A stretch of DNA of 64,000 nucleotides from the NCBI GenBank assembly GCA_023168345.1, contig AP025689.1:112001-176000 (forward strand), given 5' to 3'. The notes under the pieces are model-generated. The model was not told the DNA's origin and made no database searches. It saw only the letters and a program-made list of their open reading frames with translations. A program made the translations under genes and the position numbers. Origin of the DNA: Lysinibacillus sp. PLM2 (lineage in GTDB: Bacteria > Bacillota > Bacilli > Bacillales_A > Planococcaceae). Positions 29,268 to 39,340 of the stretch are shown here, piece by piece (the stretch's first letter is position 1; every line of letters begins with the position of its first letter).

Positions 29268-30086
29268 TTGAAAAAGTTATTAAAATTAATTATCCTAGTG
29301 ATAGGGGCTTATATATTCTTATATGTGAATAATAATTGGATTGTCATAACAGAGCATGTTTTCGAATCTCAAAAAGTACCTAAAAGTTTTGATGGTTTTC
29401 GTATAACCCAAGTATCTGATTTACATGATGCAGTTTTCGGAGATAGACAAGAGAAACTCATTGAAAAAGTACGGGCTACCAATCCAGATGTTATTTTTAT
29501 AACGGGTGATCTCATTGATAGTAACCGATATGACTTGGAACAAAGTTTAGATGCCGTAAGAGCGTTTGTTCAAATAGCAGATGTGTATTATGTAATAGGA
29601 AATCATGAAGTTGCCATTAATCAATTAGATGAGATATATGGTGCATTGAGAAAACTTGGTGTTATTATATTACCCAATATAACGTCTACCATTGAACGGA
29701 ACGGGGAAATATTAAATATCATAGGTATTGAAGATCCATTGAACGGACACGAAACACAATTTATGTTAGACGTTGCGCGGTCTAATGAAAAAGAAAGCAC
29801 ACTACAGATACTATTAGCACATCGACCCGAATACTTCGAAACGTATGTCAAGAACGATTTAGACATTGTATTCTCAGGTCATGCACATGGTGGGCAAGTA
29901 CGTATTCCATTTGTAGGTGGGCTTGTAGCACCTGGGCAAGGCATTCTACCAACGTATACTGCAGGTTCTTATATAGAGGATGACACTACAATGTATGTCA
30001 GCAGAGGGCTCGGCAATAGTGGAGTACCTTACCGAATCTTTAATTTACCAGAAATTGTAGTTGTCGAACTAAGAACTGCAAAATAA
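29268..30086 (+). CDS. membrane-anchored metallophosphoesterase (YkuE/YpbG-like)
   Basis: 272 residues. One N-terminal hydrophobic helix (about 5-22) precedes a calcineurin-type phosphoesterase domain with all metal motifs: VSDLHD, TGDLIDS, GNHE and GHAHGGQ. Relatives hydrolyse phosphodiesters or lipid/wall precursors at the membrane; the substrate is unknown. The TTG start has only a weak site (GAGCGAG). It could be read from the ABC operon, since no terminator separates them. Confidence 0.85.
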   Translation: MKKLLKLIILVIGAYIFLYVNNNWIVITEHVFESQKVPKSFDGFRITQVSDLHDAVFGDRQEKLIEKVRATNPDVIFITGDLIDSNRYDLEQSLDAVRAFVQIADVYYVIGNHEVAINQLDEIYGALRKLGVIILPNITSTIERNGEILNIIGIEDPLNGHETQFMLDVARSNEKESTLQILLAHRPEYFETYVKNDLDIVFSGHAHGGQVRIPFVGGLVAPGQGILPTYTAGSYIEDDTTMYVSRGLGNSGVPYRIFNLPEIVVVELRTAK

Positions 30087-30089
30087 TGA

Positions 30090-30119
30090 AAGGCGAGCAT
30101 TTAGCTGCTCGCCTCTTTT
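30090..30119. terminator. bidirectional terminator
   Basis: GGCGAGCA/TGCTCGCC with a 6-base loop then TCTTTT. It overlaps the last codons and stop of the convergent alaX-type gene. Confidence 0.85.
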
Positions 30120-31300
30120 AATAGATTTTCCATTCGAGTTAATAAATCATTGGCAGAAATCATTTTTTCGCCACCACCCTGAACAAAGAAATCCTTTCCT
30201 CCGCCTTTACCATTAATTAATGGAAGAACATTAGCTGATAACTCTTTCATACTTTTTCCAGCATTCTTTCCACTAGCTGCAACAAATTGAAGTTTATCCT
30301 CATTTTCAGCTACAAGTAATGCAACGATTTTATCATTTTCTGAAACGATATAACGTCCGAGCTTTTGTAACTCTTGAATGGTACGATTTTTGAAGGCTTT
30401 AGCAATAATTTTTTTATCACTTTGGGACATTAGTTCCTTCCCTTCAAAAGTAAGTAGAGATTCTTGAGCTTCCCCTAAAGCTTTTTCAGTTGCCTTTGAA
30501 TCCTTCAATAATTTATTTACTGCATCCGCTGCATCTTCTTCTGGTACACTTAAGCTTCTTGCGACTGCCGATAAAACTTGTTTTCTCATTGCTAACTGCT
30601 TTAATACACGGTTCCCACAAACAAAGGAAATTCGAATATTATTTTTCATTTTTTCAATGTCCATTATCTTTAGTAAACTTACTTGCCCTGTTGAAGAGGG
30701 ATGTGTTCCACCACAGCCGTTATAGTCAAAGTCCGGAATGATGACTAACCGAATATCTTCATCTACAGTAACATCCTTTCGTAAAGGATATTGGGATAAT
30801 TCTGATTTTGATATCCATCTTGTTTCAATTGGTCGATTTTCTAATATAATTTCATTAGCGCGATTTTCAGCAAGAGAAAGTTGTTCATCTGTAATCATAT
30901 TTGTATTTAAATCGATGGTCACAAGCTCAGAACCTAAGTGGAAGCTTACAGTGGAGAAATCAAATAATTCAACAAATGCTGCTGATAAAATGTGTTGGCC
31001 GCAATGTTGTTGCATATGGTCAAATCGACGAGCCCAATCAACTGTTCCTTTTACTTCATTTGGTAAAGCTGAAGGGTCAGCATTTACGTAATGGCGGATT
31101 TCATTTTCTATCTTTTCTACATCAATTACATCCAAATCCTCAATTTTCCCTGTATCGTGTGGTTGTCCACCTCCAGTCGGATAAAAGGCAGTATTAGACA
31201 AAACAATAAATGGTCTACCATCTTCCTCCATTCCAGTTCGAACAATGTTTGCAGTAAAATCTTTTATCATAGAATCTTGATAATAAAATAAATTTCGCAT
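30101..31300 (-). CDS. alanyl-tRNA editing protein, AlaX type with DHHA1 domain
   Basis: 399 residues. The N-terminal and middle parts match the AlaRS beta-barrel and editing domain: GGGQPHDTG, the zinc ligands HCGQHILSA (HxxxH) and CGGTHPS. The C-terminal ~140 residues are DHHA1-like (KGGGKDFFVQGGG). Such free-standing enzymes deacylate Ser-tRNA(Ala) or Gly-tRNA(Ala) in trans and protect translation. No aminoacylation domain is present. It is monocistronic. Confidence 0.88.
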   Translation of the reverse strand: MRNLFYYQDSMIKDFTANIVRTGMEEDGRPFIVLSNTAFYPTGGGQPHDTGKIEDLDVIDVEKIENEIRHYVNADPSALPNEVKGTVDWARRFDHMQQHCGQHILSAAFVELFDFSTVSFHLGSELVTIDLNTNMITDEQLSLAENRANEIILENRPIETRWISKSELSQYPLRKDVTVDEDIRLVIIPDFDYNGCGGTHPSSTGQVSLLKIMDIEKMKNNIRISFVCGNRVLKQLAMRKQVLSAVARSLSVPEEDAADAVNKLLKDSKATEKALGEAQESLLTFEGKELMSQSDKKIIAKAFKNRTIQELQKLGRYIVSENDKIVALLVAENEDKLQFVAASGKNAGKSMKELSANVLPLINGKGGGKDFFVQGGGEKMISANDLLTRMENLLKEASS

Positions 31301-31457
31301 GTTTGTTTGCCCCTTTGTTTACTATTAGCATTATTTTGGCATAAATCCTTTTTATTGTCACTTGAGCAAGCGGTGTAATAGCTTTTAATTGACCATATTT
31401 TTGATTCGTTTATTATTAGATGTGAAGATAACCCAGGTTTATAAAAGGAGAAGTAGT

Positions 31458-31748
31458 ATGGAAATAAGAGAATACTCATTTGAAGAAATAAAAGATCCTA
31501 CAAACATTATTGAAGGAAAACGTTTTGAGTTTTTATTAGATGTAGAAGTTGATGAGGATGATGAATTGTATTCTGAGTTCGGAATAGAGATTCGAGTAAT
31601 TATCGGACAGATTGAAGAGGAAGTTCGGATGATTAACTATTTCTTGATTGATAAAAAGGATAATCAATATTTGGATTATGGTTTAGAAGAAGATGAAGAA
31701 GAGATGATACTCCAGTTCTGTAAAGAGGAATTACAGAAGGGGGAATAG
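31458..31748 (+). CDS. small acidic protein, DUF6509-like
   Basis: 96 residues, very acidic (runs such as DVEVDEDDELYSE and GLEEDEEEMILQ). No membrane segment or signal. I think it belongs to a small Bacillus family listed as DUF6509, but this is from memory of its pattern and uncertain. ATG with AAAGGAG 8 bases upstream; upstream in-frame codons to 31389 lack a site. Own terminator follows. Confidence 0.65.
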   Translation: MEIREYSFEEIKDPTNIIEGKRFEFLLDVEVDEDDELYSEFGIEIRVIIGQIEEEVRMINYFLIDKKDNQYLDYGLEEDEEEMILQFCKEELQKGE

Positions 31749-32205
31749 CTCAATATAAATATAGTATTATTTTAATGGAAATGGGATGGGAAGGTTCATA
31801 TTGAACTTTCCTTTTTTATTTCGCACTTTATAAAAGACTAACCCAGCAACCGCTCTATAGTCACCGGGTCATCTCACGTATAAAAGGGAGCTCTTGAGGA
31901 ATTCTCAAAGCTCACCAACATCATACTTTATTTTCTATGAAAATATTGAAAATTTACAAATTTTTAATGAAAAATTTACTAAATTATAGAACTGGTAAAA
32001 TAATTAAATAGTGGCTTTACTTGATAAGTTAAAGGAACTGATATTCGTTAGAATAAAGAGGTGAAATATTCGGAAAAATCTGTATAAAAAAGTGATTGGA
32101 ACTGTTATAATACTGTTATATTTAATAATAACTGTATTGGTACAGGTGTAATTTGTGTTAGCAAAGGGGATTGCTATCATATTTTAAAAAAAGGGGGATC
32201 GACGA
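31749..32205. other. spacer with a terminator and an unexplained hairpin
   Basis: No gene is visible. A strong terminator at 31788-31818 ends the small acidic gene. A second, bulged hairpin follows at 31888-31913 (GAGCT-c-TTGAG with CTCAAAGCTC, loop GAATT) in the only G/C-richer part of the spacer (31840-31920). The remaining 280 bases are A/T rich and hold the promoter of the CoA transferase gene; TATAAT at 32106-32111 is a possible -10. Confidence 0.55.
31788..31818 (+). terminator. terminator after the small acidic gene
   Basis: GGAAGGTTCA/TGAACTTTCC with a 3-base loop, then TTTTTT. Confidence 0.9.
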
Positions 32206-33390
32206 TTGTCTATTCTAAAGGGGTTAAAAATTTTAGATTTTTCATCTTTACTGCCAGGTGCTTATACTACGATGGTGTTTGCAGATTTAGGTGCCGATAT
32301 TATTCACGTGGAATCAAAGCGAAGGGTAGACTTAATGAGAATTATGCCACCGTATGATACGGATAAAGAATCCTACATCCACCAACATTTAAACCGCTCA
32401 AAAAAGTCTATTTCACTAAATTTGAAGACAGCGGAAGCGGTTGAAATTGTGAAAAAGCTAATTCATGAATACGATATTGTCATCGAAGGATTTAGGCCAG
32501 GCGTCATGAAACGCTTAGGACTCGATTATGAAGTATTAAAACAAGTTAATCCTAAATTAATATACTGTTCAATTACAGGCTTTGGTCAAACAGGCCCATA
32601 TAGCAATAAGCCTGGGCACGATATAAACTATTTATCTATTTCTGGGGTTTCAGACTATTCAAGATTGAAGGGACAAAAACCAGTTGCAATGGGTATCCAA
32701 ATTGCAGATATTGCTGGAGGGTCTTTATATGCCGCTGTTGGTATACTTGCAGCAGCGTTAAATCGTGAAAAGAATGGGGAAGGTAAATACATTGACGTAT
32801 CGATGACAGATTCCATGTTTACGATGAATGCGCTTTACGGCACAAGCTATTTAGGGAGTGGGATATTACCGAAAGCCGAGGAAGAAATATTAAACGGCGG
32901 TACATTTTATGATTATTACAGAACTAAGGACGGGCGATTTTTTTCGGTGGGAAGCTTAGAACCGCAGTTTCGTAAACTATTGTGTGAAGCGTTAGAAATA
33001 CCAGAATTGATTGAAAGCACCTTTAATGATTCTTCCTATACACAAAAACGATTTAAAGAGGCGGTAAAGGACGCATTTTTATCAAAAACCTATTCTGAAT
33101 GGTTAGAAATCTTTGGGGAAGGTTTTGAAGGTTGTGTTGAGCCAGTCTTAAATTTTGAAGAAGCGAGCAATCATCAGCAGATTACTGCGCGGGAAATGAT
33201 CGTAGAAGTGCCTAAAGGGGACGGCACTACACAAAAACAAATTGGTTCTCCATTTAAATTTAATGATCGCAAGCCAACCTATCATCACGTAGGTGCAAAA
33301 CTTGGCGAACATACAGAGGAGATATTAAAAAGACTTGGGTATTCAGTTCAGGATATAAAGGAATTTGATGAAAAGGGAATATTGGAATGA
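32206..33390 (+). CDS. family III CoA transferase (CaiB/BaiF), alpha-methylacyl-CoA racemase-like
   Basis: 394 residues. The start KGLKILDFSSLLPGAY and ADLGADIIHVE are typical of this family; the catalytic Asp is expected in PGHDINYL. GFGQTGPYSNKPGHD and EGKYIDVSMTDSM are further family blocks. It moves CoA between acids or epimerises 2-methylacyl-CoA; the sequence resembles the AMACR-type branch. TTG start with AAGGGGGA upstream. No fatty-acid genes are adjacent, so its pathway is unknown. Confidence 0.85.
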   Translation: MSILKGLKILDFSSLLPGAYTTMVFADLGADIIHVESKRRVDLMRIMPPYDTDKESYIHQHLNRSKKSISLNLKTAEAVEIVKKLIHEYDIVIEGFRPGVMKRLGLDYEVLKQVNPKLIYCSITGFGQTGPYSNKPGHDINYLSISGVSDYSRLKGQKPVAMGIQIADIAGGSLYAAVGILAAALNREKNGEGKYIDVSMTDSMFTMNALYGTSYLGSGILPKAEEEILNGGTFYDYYRTKDGRFFSVGSLEPQFRKLLCEALEIPELIESTFNDSSYTQKRFKEAVKDAFLSKTYSEWLEIFGEGFEGCVEPVLNFEEASNHQQITAREMIVEVPKGDGTTQKQIGSPFKFNDRKPTYHHVGAKLGEHTEEILKRLGYSVQDIKEFDEKGILE

Positions 33391-33394
33391 GGAG

Positions 33395-33430
33395 AAGTAG
33401 GGGGAATTTAGTGATTCTCCCTACTTTTTA
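33395..33430. terminator. bidirectional terminator
   Basis: AAGTAGGGGGAAT/ATTCTCCCTACTT with a 6-base loop, then TTTT. It lies between convergent genes. Confidence 0.9.
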
Positions 33431-34885
33431 ACTCTTCACATACTCAGCTACAAAGTCTCTTAGTTCGAGAAAATGTTGTTCCACTTTCAGATACTTTGTA
33501 TATACTTCCATTAATTTATCAAACAGGTCATAGTGCTCGGTTGCAAATAATGCTTTGAGCAGATTGCAAATATGTTTTGAAGCCATAAGGGCAATTGGAT
33601 AATAGGGACTCTTTTCATCTTGATATGCATCAAGCCAGCTTTCTATAGATTGCATAATGTGCTGAGGTGTTTTACTTACAATCAACACGATATCTCTTTG
33701 AACGCTCGCTTCAATACGATGGAGTGAATTTTCATCATACGACTCTTGATTAAAATAATCGTAAATAGCCGTACAAGAAGCTATTTCATATTCTTTTATT
33801 AATCGAATAACCTCATCAAATTGATGTTTTTGTACATAAGAATCTATTAATATCGAAAACACTTTCTCTAAATAGTTTTTATCATATCGTTTAATAAGTG
33901 TAGTCGGTTCGGGCTTTAAGATGGGTAGTACATCATAAAATTCAATGATAAGCTCGATGGCATGATTGTTTAAACGATCTTGTTGAATTAGATATTCTCC
34001 ATGAAGGATTGTCTGATCAAAATTACATTGTTCATAAGAATCGATTGCGAGCATGTAGGTTAAAATTGTTTTTTCCTTTTCAGTTAACGACCATTGTCCC
34101 TTTTCCCAAGATTGCCATACCCCTTCAACTAATCGTTTTAATTTTTGGCGATGTCTTCTGCCACCATTAAAGTGGGAGGTGATGTTAAACAGCTGAAGTT
34201 CCTTTAAGTGAAATGAGTGTGGATTTTCGTATTCAATTTGAGCCATTAACTTATTAAGAAGCAGAACAGCCTTACTTGGTGAAAACTGATTTTCCCATTG
34301 TAATTTAAGCTGCTTCATTAAATCTATAGGGCTATCAATTTTATTAATAGGAATTTGCAAAAAAATTGAATTGACCTTTTTTATAAACAGCATTCTCCAA
34401 AATGGTTCACTTTGATTGAAAATAAAATGAACGAAATATTTTGTTCCAATTTTATATAAATAAATTGTATGTAATCCACCAATAGGCTTCGATACAGCCA
34501 TTTCTCTTCCGAAGATTAATCCGAATAAATTTTCAAATCGAATTTTATTGTGGATGATTAAGTAATGATAAATGGCATCTTTCCCCTGAGAGGAAGAAAA
34601 AAACTTATGTAATCTTTCATTTGCACTTTCTAAATCAAGTGTCGTTTCTTTCAATATATCAAATAAAAAGAGATCAATACTTCCCCAATAAAGTTGAGCT
34701 GTTTTTATAATGGTTGAGATTGCTTTGTCTTTATTTACAAGCATCATTTCAAGAGGTATAAGTGTTCCAAATTGTTTATCTCGTAAAGGCTGTTTTTCTA
34801 TTGTTAAGCTAACAACAGCTTTTTCAAAGGCTTCCCCAGTTTTCCCTAACGATAATTTATAAATTTTTTCATCAGAAACTATCAA
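33428..34885 (-). CDS. hypothetical protein, 485 residues
   Basis: I do not recognise this protein. It is soluble (no signal or membrane helix) and mostly helical. The C-terminal half (about 240-485), with segments such as LHGEYLIQQDRLNNHAIELI and DEVIRLIKEYEIASC, looks like loosely repeated helix pairs of TPR-like type. No catalytic motif is visible. It is monocistronic, divergent from an AEC transporter gene, and ends at a shared terminator. Confidence 0.7.
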   Translation of the reverse strand: MIVSDEKIYKLSLGKTGEAFEKAVVSLTIEKQPLRDKQFGTLIPLEMMLVNKDKAISTIIKTAQLYWGSIDLFLFDILKETTLDLESANERLHKFFSSSQGKDAIYHYLIIHNKIRFENLFGLIFGREMAVSKPIGGLHTIYLYKIGTKYFVHFIFNQSEPFWRMLFIKKVNSIFLQIPINKIDSPIDLMKQLKLQWENQFSPSKAVLLLNKLMAQIEYENPHSFHLKELQLFNITSHFNGGRRHRQKLKRLVEGVWQSWEKGQWSLTEKEKTILTYMLAIDSYEQCNFDQTILHGEYLIQQDRLNNHAIELIIEFYDVLPILKPEPTTLIKRYDKNYLEKVFSILIDSYVQKHQFDEVIRLIKEYEIASCTAIYDYFNQESYDENSLHRIEASVQRDIVLIVSKTPQHIMQSIESWLDAYQDEKSPYYPIALMASKHICNLLKALFATEHYDLFDKLMEVYTKYLKVEQHFLELRDFVAEYVKS

Positions 34886-35141
34886 CTATAGATACCCCCT
34901 CAAGGAAATCTTCCCAACTATATTATAATATTTAGAAGTGCTAAATGTCTGAAAAAGATTCAATCTTTTTAAAGCTTCCATTTTACTTGGTAAATAATCC
35001 TTAAGCGATGAAAAATGAAAGTGGCAAGCAGTGAATAATACATGTCTAGTATTCAGGTTTTATAATTAAATAGAAAATAATTATTGGAAAAATAAAAATA
35101 CTGTAATAGAATAAACTAATTAATTCGGTGAAAGGAAAAGT

Positions 35142-36077
35142 TTGAAAATGACCTATTTGTCGATGATTTTCTTCCAAATTGTTGCACCTATTTTAATTTT
35201 ACTTTTTATTGGGGCGATACTTCAGAAGAAATTTCAATTTAATTTAAAGGCCTTATCACATTTAATTACATATTGTTTTATGCCCGTTGCGGTCTTTATA
35301 AATTTGTATGAAACAACAGTAAATTTAACGGTTTTAGGACAGGTTGCTGTTTTTATCACAATCTTCATTGGAAGCCAAATGCTTCTAAGCCATTTTATCG
35401 CAAAGATGCTTGGGTTAAATCGTACTGAAACTGCAGTATTTAAAAATAGTGTTGTATTGATAAACTCAGGAAATTACGGAATTCCAGTAGCTCAAATGGT
35501 TTTTGCTACACAACCAATTGGGGTGGCTATTCAAGTAATTCTCGTTATTTTCCAGAATATGATTACTTATACATACGGTCTATATAATTTAATATCCGCT
35601 ACTCAATCGGGTCGAGAGATTATAAAAGATTTTTTGAAAATGCCTATCGTTCATGCATTAATTATTGGCATTATATTAAATGTATGGGATATTGAGATTC
35701 CACAAACGCTACGTATCCCACTTGATCATATTGCCGAAGGTTTTATTGCGGTAGCATTAATCACCCTAGGGGCACAATTATCCCAAATTGAACTCAGAAC
35801 AATCATGAATAAAACGATAATCGTAAGTTGTTTTACAAGATTAATAGTCGGGCCTCTAGTTGCGTTACTTATTATTTATTTACTAAGGCTTGATGGTGTT
35901 GTAGCTCAATCCTTATTGATTGCAAGTGCATTCCCTACTTCTAGAAATAGCTCAAGTTTGGCACTTGAATATGATGTTGAATCAAATACAGCCGCCCAGA
36001 CGGTTTTATTTTCAACAATTGTAAGCTGTTTAACAGTAACGGTCGTAATATATGTTTCAACCATTTTGTTCGGCTAA
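35142..36077 (+). CDS. AEC (auxin efflux carrier) family transporter
   Basis: 311 residues with about ten membrane helices. Family features are the NSGNYGIPVA motif in the middle of the first half and the ITLGAQLSQIE and SAFPTSRNSSSLALEY segments in the second. Bacterial members carry malate, malonate or other organic acids. The start is either TTG at 35142 (AAAGGA 5 bases upstream) or ATG at 35148 (11 bases). Confidence 0.87.
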   Translation: MKMTYLSMIFFQIVAPILILLFIGAILQKKFQFNLKALSHLITYCFMPVAVFINLYETTVNLTVLGQVAVFITIFIGSQMLLSHFIAKMLGLNRTETAVFKNSVVLINSGNYGIPVAQMVFATQPIGVAIQVILVIFQNMITYTYGLYNLISATQSGREIIKDFLKMPIVHALIIGIILNVWDIEIPQTLRIPLDHIAEGFIAVALITLGAQLSQIELRTIMNKTIIVSCFTRLIVGPLVALLIIYLLRLDGVVAQSLLIASAFPTSRNSSSLALEYDVESNTAAQTVLFSTIVSCLTVTVVIYVSTILFG

Positions 36078-36089
36078 TACTAACAGAAA

Positions 36090-36121
36090 ACCCCCTTATC
36101 TTGATTAGAAGATAAGGGGGT
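36090..36121. terminator. strong terminator between AEC transporter and catalase
   Basis: A perfect 12-bp stem, CCCCCTTATCTT/AAGATAAGGGGG, with a 6-base loop. The T-run follows it on the minus strand, so it mainly ends the catalase transcript, and probably also the AEC transporter. Confidence 0.88.
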
Positions 36122-36177
36122 AAAATTTATAATTGGATGGGATAACAATGAAATATATTTATAGAGTTTGCAGGCAA

Positions 36178-37674
36178 TTATTTTGCAGCTACAGTGTTAA
36201 CATATGGATTTGATAAATCCATACCATCTAAAGTTAAGCCAAGAGCTTTTGCTACACCTTCACCGTAAGCTGGATCAGCTAAATAGCAGTGTAAGATGTG
36301 GCGACGTTGAATGAATTCTTCAACACCTTGAAGGTTTGCAGCAGTGTTTTCGAATAAACGTTGTTGTTCTTCTGCTGACATTAAGTTGAATAATTTACCT
36401 GGTTGCTCGAAGTAGTTGTTGTCATCTTCGCGGAAGTCAAAGATGTCAGCTGGACCATCTAAAGCAAGTGCAGGATCTTTATATTGTGGTTGAGCTTGTA
36501 GCGCACCATAGCTATTTGGGTAGTAAGATATAGCACTACCGTTGTTACCATCAACACGTCCTTGACCATCGCGGTGATAAGCGATGAATGGGCAACGTGG
36601 TTTGTTAACAGGGATTTGGTAATGATTCACACCTAGACGGTAACGAGTTGCGTCAGCATAAGCGAATAGACGAGCTTGTAACATACGGTCAGGTGAGAAT
36701 GAAATACCAGGTACTACATTTGATGGAGCAAATGCAGCTTGTTCTACATCAGCGAAGTAGTTTTCTGGGTTTTTATTTAACTCGAATTCCCCAACAGGAA
36801 TTAATGGGTATTCAGATTTGTACCAAACTTTAGTTAAATCGAATGGGTTATCTTTGTGATTACGAGCTTGCTCTTCTGTCATCACTTGGATGTACATTTT
36901 CCATTTAGGGAAGTCGCCTTTTTCAATAGCTTCGAATAGGTCACGTTGTGAAGATTCACGGTCTTGACCGATTACTTTTGCTGCTTCCTCATCAGTTAAG
37001 TTTTTAATGCCTTGTTCAGTACGGAAGTGGAATTTCACATATACGCGCTCACCAGCTTCGTTGATCATTGAGTATGTGTGAGAACCGAATCCGTGCATAT
37101 GACGGTAGCCATCTGGAATACCACGGTCACTCATTACAATTGTTACTTGGTGTAATGCTTCTGGTAGGCTAGTCCAGAAATCCCAGTTACTATTTGCATT
37201 GTGCATATTTGTTTTTGGGTCACGTTTAACAACGTGGTTTAAATCTGGGAAGTGCAATGGATCACGGAAGAAGAATACAGGTGTGTTGTTACCAACTAAA
37301 TCCCAGTTACCTTCTTCAGTATAGAATTTTAGTGCAAAACCACGGATATCACGTTCTGCATCAGCTGCACCACGTTCTCCAGCTACTGTAGAGAAACGAG
37401 CGAACATTTCTGTTTTCTTACCAACTTCAGAGAAGATTTTTGCTTTTGTATATTTCGTAATGTCATGTGTCACTGTGAAAGTACCAAATGCACCTGAACC
37501 TTTAGCATGCATACGGCGTTCTGGAATTACTTCACGGTTAAAGTTAGCTAATTTTTCGATTAAAAAAACGTCTTGTAAAAGAATTGGGCCACGACGACCG
37601 GCAGTTAATACGTCATCGTTACTTACAACTGGAGCACCAGTAGTAGTAGTTAAACGTTGATCGTTTTTAGTCAT
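36178..37674 (-). CDS. katA: catalase, monofunctional haem type
   Basis: 498 residues. It degrades hydrogen peroxide in the cytosol. Catalytic His56 in [12 protein letters not shown], Asn129 in [13 protein letters not shown] and the haem-ligand tyrosine in [14 protein letters not shown] are all present. Length and the [18 protein letters not shown] block fit the small-subunit clade of KatA. Codon use is more biased to frequent codons than in neighbouring genes, which suits high expression. ATG with AGGAGG upstream. A PerR-like box lies about 75-90 bp upstream. Confidence 0.97.
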   Translation of the reverse strand: MTKNDQRLTTTTGAPVVSNDDVLTAGRRGPILLQDVFLIEKLANFNREVIPERRMHAKGSGAFGTFTVTHDITKYTKAKIFSEVGKKTEMFARFSTVAGERGAADAERDIRGFALKFYTEEGNWDLVGNNTPVFFFRDPLHFPDLNHVVKRDPKTNMHNANSNWDFWTSLPEALHQVTIVMSDRGIPDGYRHMHGFGSHTYSMINEAGERVYVKFHFRTEQGIKNLTDEEAAKVIGQDRESSQRDLFEAIEKGDFPKWKMYIQVMTEEQARNHKDNPFDLTKVWYKSEYPLIPVGEFELNKNPENYFADVEQAAFAPSNVVPGISFSPDRMLQARLFAYADATRYRLGVNHYQIPVNKPRCPFIAYHRDGQGRVDGNNGSAISYYPNSYGALQAQPQYKDPALALDGPADIFDFREDDNNYFEQPGKLFNLMSAEEQQRLFENTAANLQGVEEFIQRRHILHCYLADPAYGEGVAKALGLTLDGMDLSNPYVNTVAAK

Positions 37675-38224
37675 GTTTGTACCTCCTAATTGAAATTAAA
37701 ACTCTTCAAAATGAGTATAACAAAACTAAATCATAATTTCTACTAAATTATAATAATTCTTTTTAAGAAATGTTTATATTTAATAATGTTAAAGAATGGT
37801 TTAAATTAGACGCATTAAGTTGAAATGCTTATTTATACTAAAGGATTGTGAGCAGTTTAAGAAGTTGTAGTGGGATGGTCAATGATTTTCAATAGTGAAT
37901 AAGGGCTTATTGTAATTATTATAAACCATTAATAGCCAATTTTACTGTGAGAAAAATCACTCTTATTGAAAATGAGGTGTTCTAATTGAAAATAAGGAAC
38001 GTGTCTAAAAATACTTAATTATATGTATATTATATAAGATAAGTATTAAATTTGAAAAGAAAATAGACTTTCTAACTGCTGCTAGCACATTAATTTACAT
38101 AATTTTCGGTAACATAATTTTGTCTATTCTTAGTCATGTATTTAATTTACATGTTTTAATGAAACGTTATTTTCATTGAGTTCATGTTTTAATCCTCTAA
38201 AATAAGACTATGGAGGAACAAACG
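37675..38224. other. divergent spacer between katA and nos
   Basis: 550 A/T-rich bases without a gene. A PerR-like box lies near katA. Two imperfect copies of a 20-base unit (TCTTATTGAAAATGAGG and TCTAATTGAAAATAAGG) stand head to tail at 37961-37998, about 230 bp before nos. I see nothing else. Confidence 0.55.
37748..37762 (-). promoter_or_regulatory. PerR-like box upstream of katA
   Basis: This 15-base stretch matches 11 of 14 defined positions of the PerR palindrome TTATAATNATTATAA; one half is perfect, the other degenerate. It lies upstream of a TATACT -10-like hexamer for katA, and PerR control of katA is well known in Bacillus. Confidence 0.4.
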
Positions 38225-39298
38225 ATGAAACCGTTAGATGAAAATAGTGAAAAAAAGCAAAAAGAAGCTATCGAATTTTTAACTTTATATAAGAATGAAA
38301 ACGCTTTACCAGAGCATTGGTTAAGTGATCGATTAGATGAAATTTCAAAAGTCGGTACATATACGCCAACAACCGAAGAGCTAACCTTTGGAGCAAGAGT
38401 CGCTTGGAGAAATAGTAATCGTTGTATCGGAAGACTTTTTTGGAACTCGTTGAAAGTGTTTGATGAACGTCATTTACAAACAGAGGTAGAAATATATGAA
38501 GCACTTCTTCGTCATATTAAATATGCATCAAATGATGGGAAAATTCGTCCTACAATAACAATCTTTAAAGAAAATTCTGTTAGGATATGGAATTATCAGC
38601 TGATCCGATATGCTGGATATGAGACGGTGGAAGGAATAATTGGAGACAGAGATTCCATTAACCTCACAAAAATATGTGAGCAATTAGGTTGGAGAGGTGA
38701 GGGGACGCCTTTTGATATATTACCGTTAGTAATTCAGATTGATGACCGTTCTCCTACTTTATTTGAAATTCCTAAAAATTATGTTCTTGAAGTAGCAATC
38801 CGACATCCACAATACGAGAAATTATCGGAGTTAAAGCTGAAATGGTATGGGGTTCCTATTGTTTCAAATATGAAGCTGAGTTTAGGTGGAATTGAATATA
38901 CGGGAGCGCCTTTTAATGGTTGGTATATGGGGACAGAAATTGGGGCTCGAAACTTTGCGGATGTTAACCGTTATAACCTATTGCCAACAGTTGCAGAAAT
39001 AATGGGACTCGATACGAATTCTAATATTACGCTATGGAAGGACAGAGCTCTTGTTGAATTAAATGTTGCAGTTCTGTATTCATTTAAAGAAGATGGGGTC
39101 AGTATAGTAGATCATCACACAGCAGCACAGCAGTTTAAGCATTTTGAACAACAGGAAGAAGTAGCCAATCGGAAAATTACAGGAAATTGGTCGTGGCTGA
39201 TACCGCCTGTTTCCCCAGCAACTACTCATATTTTCCATAAACCCATTGAAAATCTTATACAAAAGCCAAACTACTTTTATCAAAAAAGTCCTTATTAA
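38225..39298 (+). CDS. nos: bacterial nitric oxide synthase oxygenase
   Basis: 357 residues, oxygenase domain only, as in other Bacilli. It makes nitric oxide and citrulline from arginine using outside reductases. The haem-thiolate cysteine is in [11 protein letters not shown] (Cys67). The arginine-binding glutamate region [17 protein letters not shown] and the pterin-side GNWSWLIPP are intact. I chose the ATG at 38225, which has GGAGG 8 bases upstream, over the ATG at 38210, which lies inside that site. It sits next to catalase, and bNOS is linked to oxidative-stress defence. Own terminator follows. Confidence 0.95.
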   Translation: MKPLDENSEKKQKEAIEFLTLYKNENALPEHWLSDRLDEISKVGTYTPTTEELTFGARVAWRNSNRCIGRLFWNSLKVFDERHLQTEVEIYEALLRHIKYASNDGKIRPTITIFKENSVRIWNYQLIRYAGYETVEGIIGDRDSINLTKICEQLGWRGEGTPFDILPLVIQIDDRSPTLFEIPKNYVLEVAIRHPQYEKLSELKLKWYGVPIVSNMKLSLGGIEYTGAPFNGWYMGTEIGARNFADVNRYNLLPTVAEIMGLDTNSNITLWKDRALVELNVAVLYSFKEDGVSIVDHHTAAQQFKHFEQQEEVANRKITGNWSWLIPPVSPATTHIFHKPIENLIQKPNYFYQKSPY

Positions 39299-39302
39299 TA
39301 AC

Positions 39303-39334
39303 AAGAGCCTATCTCTTTAAGAGGTAGGCCCTTG
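39303..39334. terminator. hairpin between nos and the Mrr-like gene
   Basis: AAGAGCCTA and TAGGCCCTT pair, with CTCTTTAAGAG nested inside. It can serve both convergent genes, although the T-run is weak. Confidence 0.6.
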
Positions 39335-39340
39335 TGAATA

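Noticed and set aside
31841-31870. Resemblance of the minus strand (CCGGTGACTATAG) to the 5' end of some 5S rRNAs
   Set aside because: Only about 13 bases match and nothing of the 5S core follows, so a 5S remnant is not supported.
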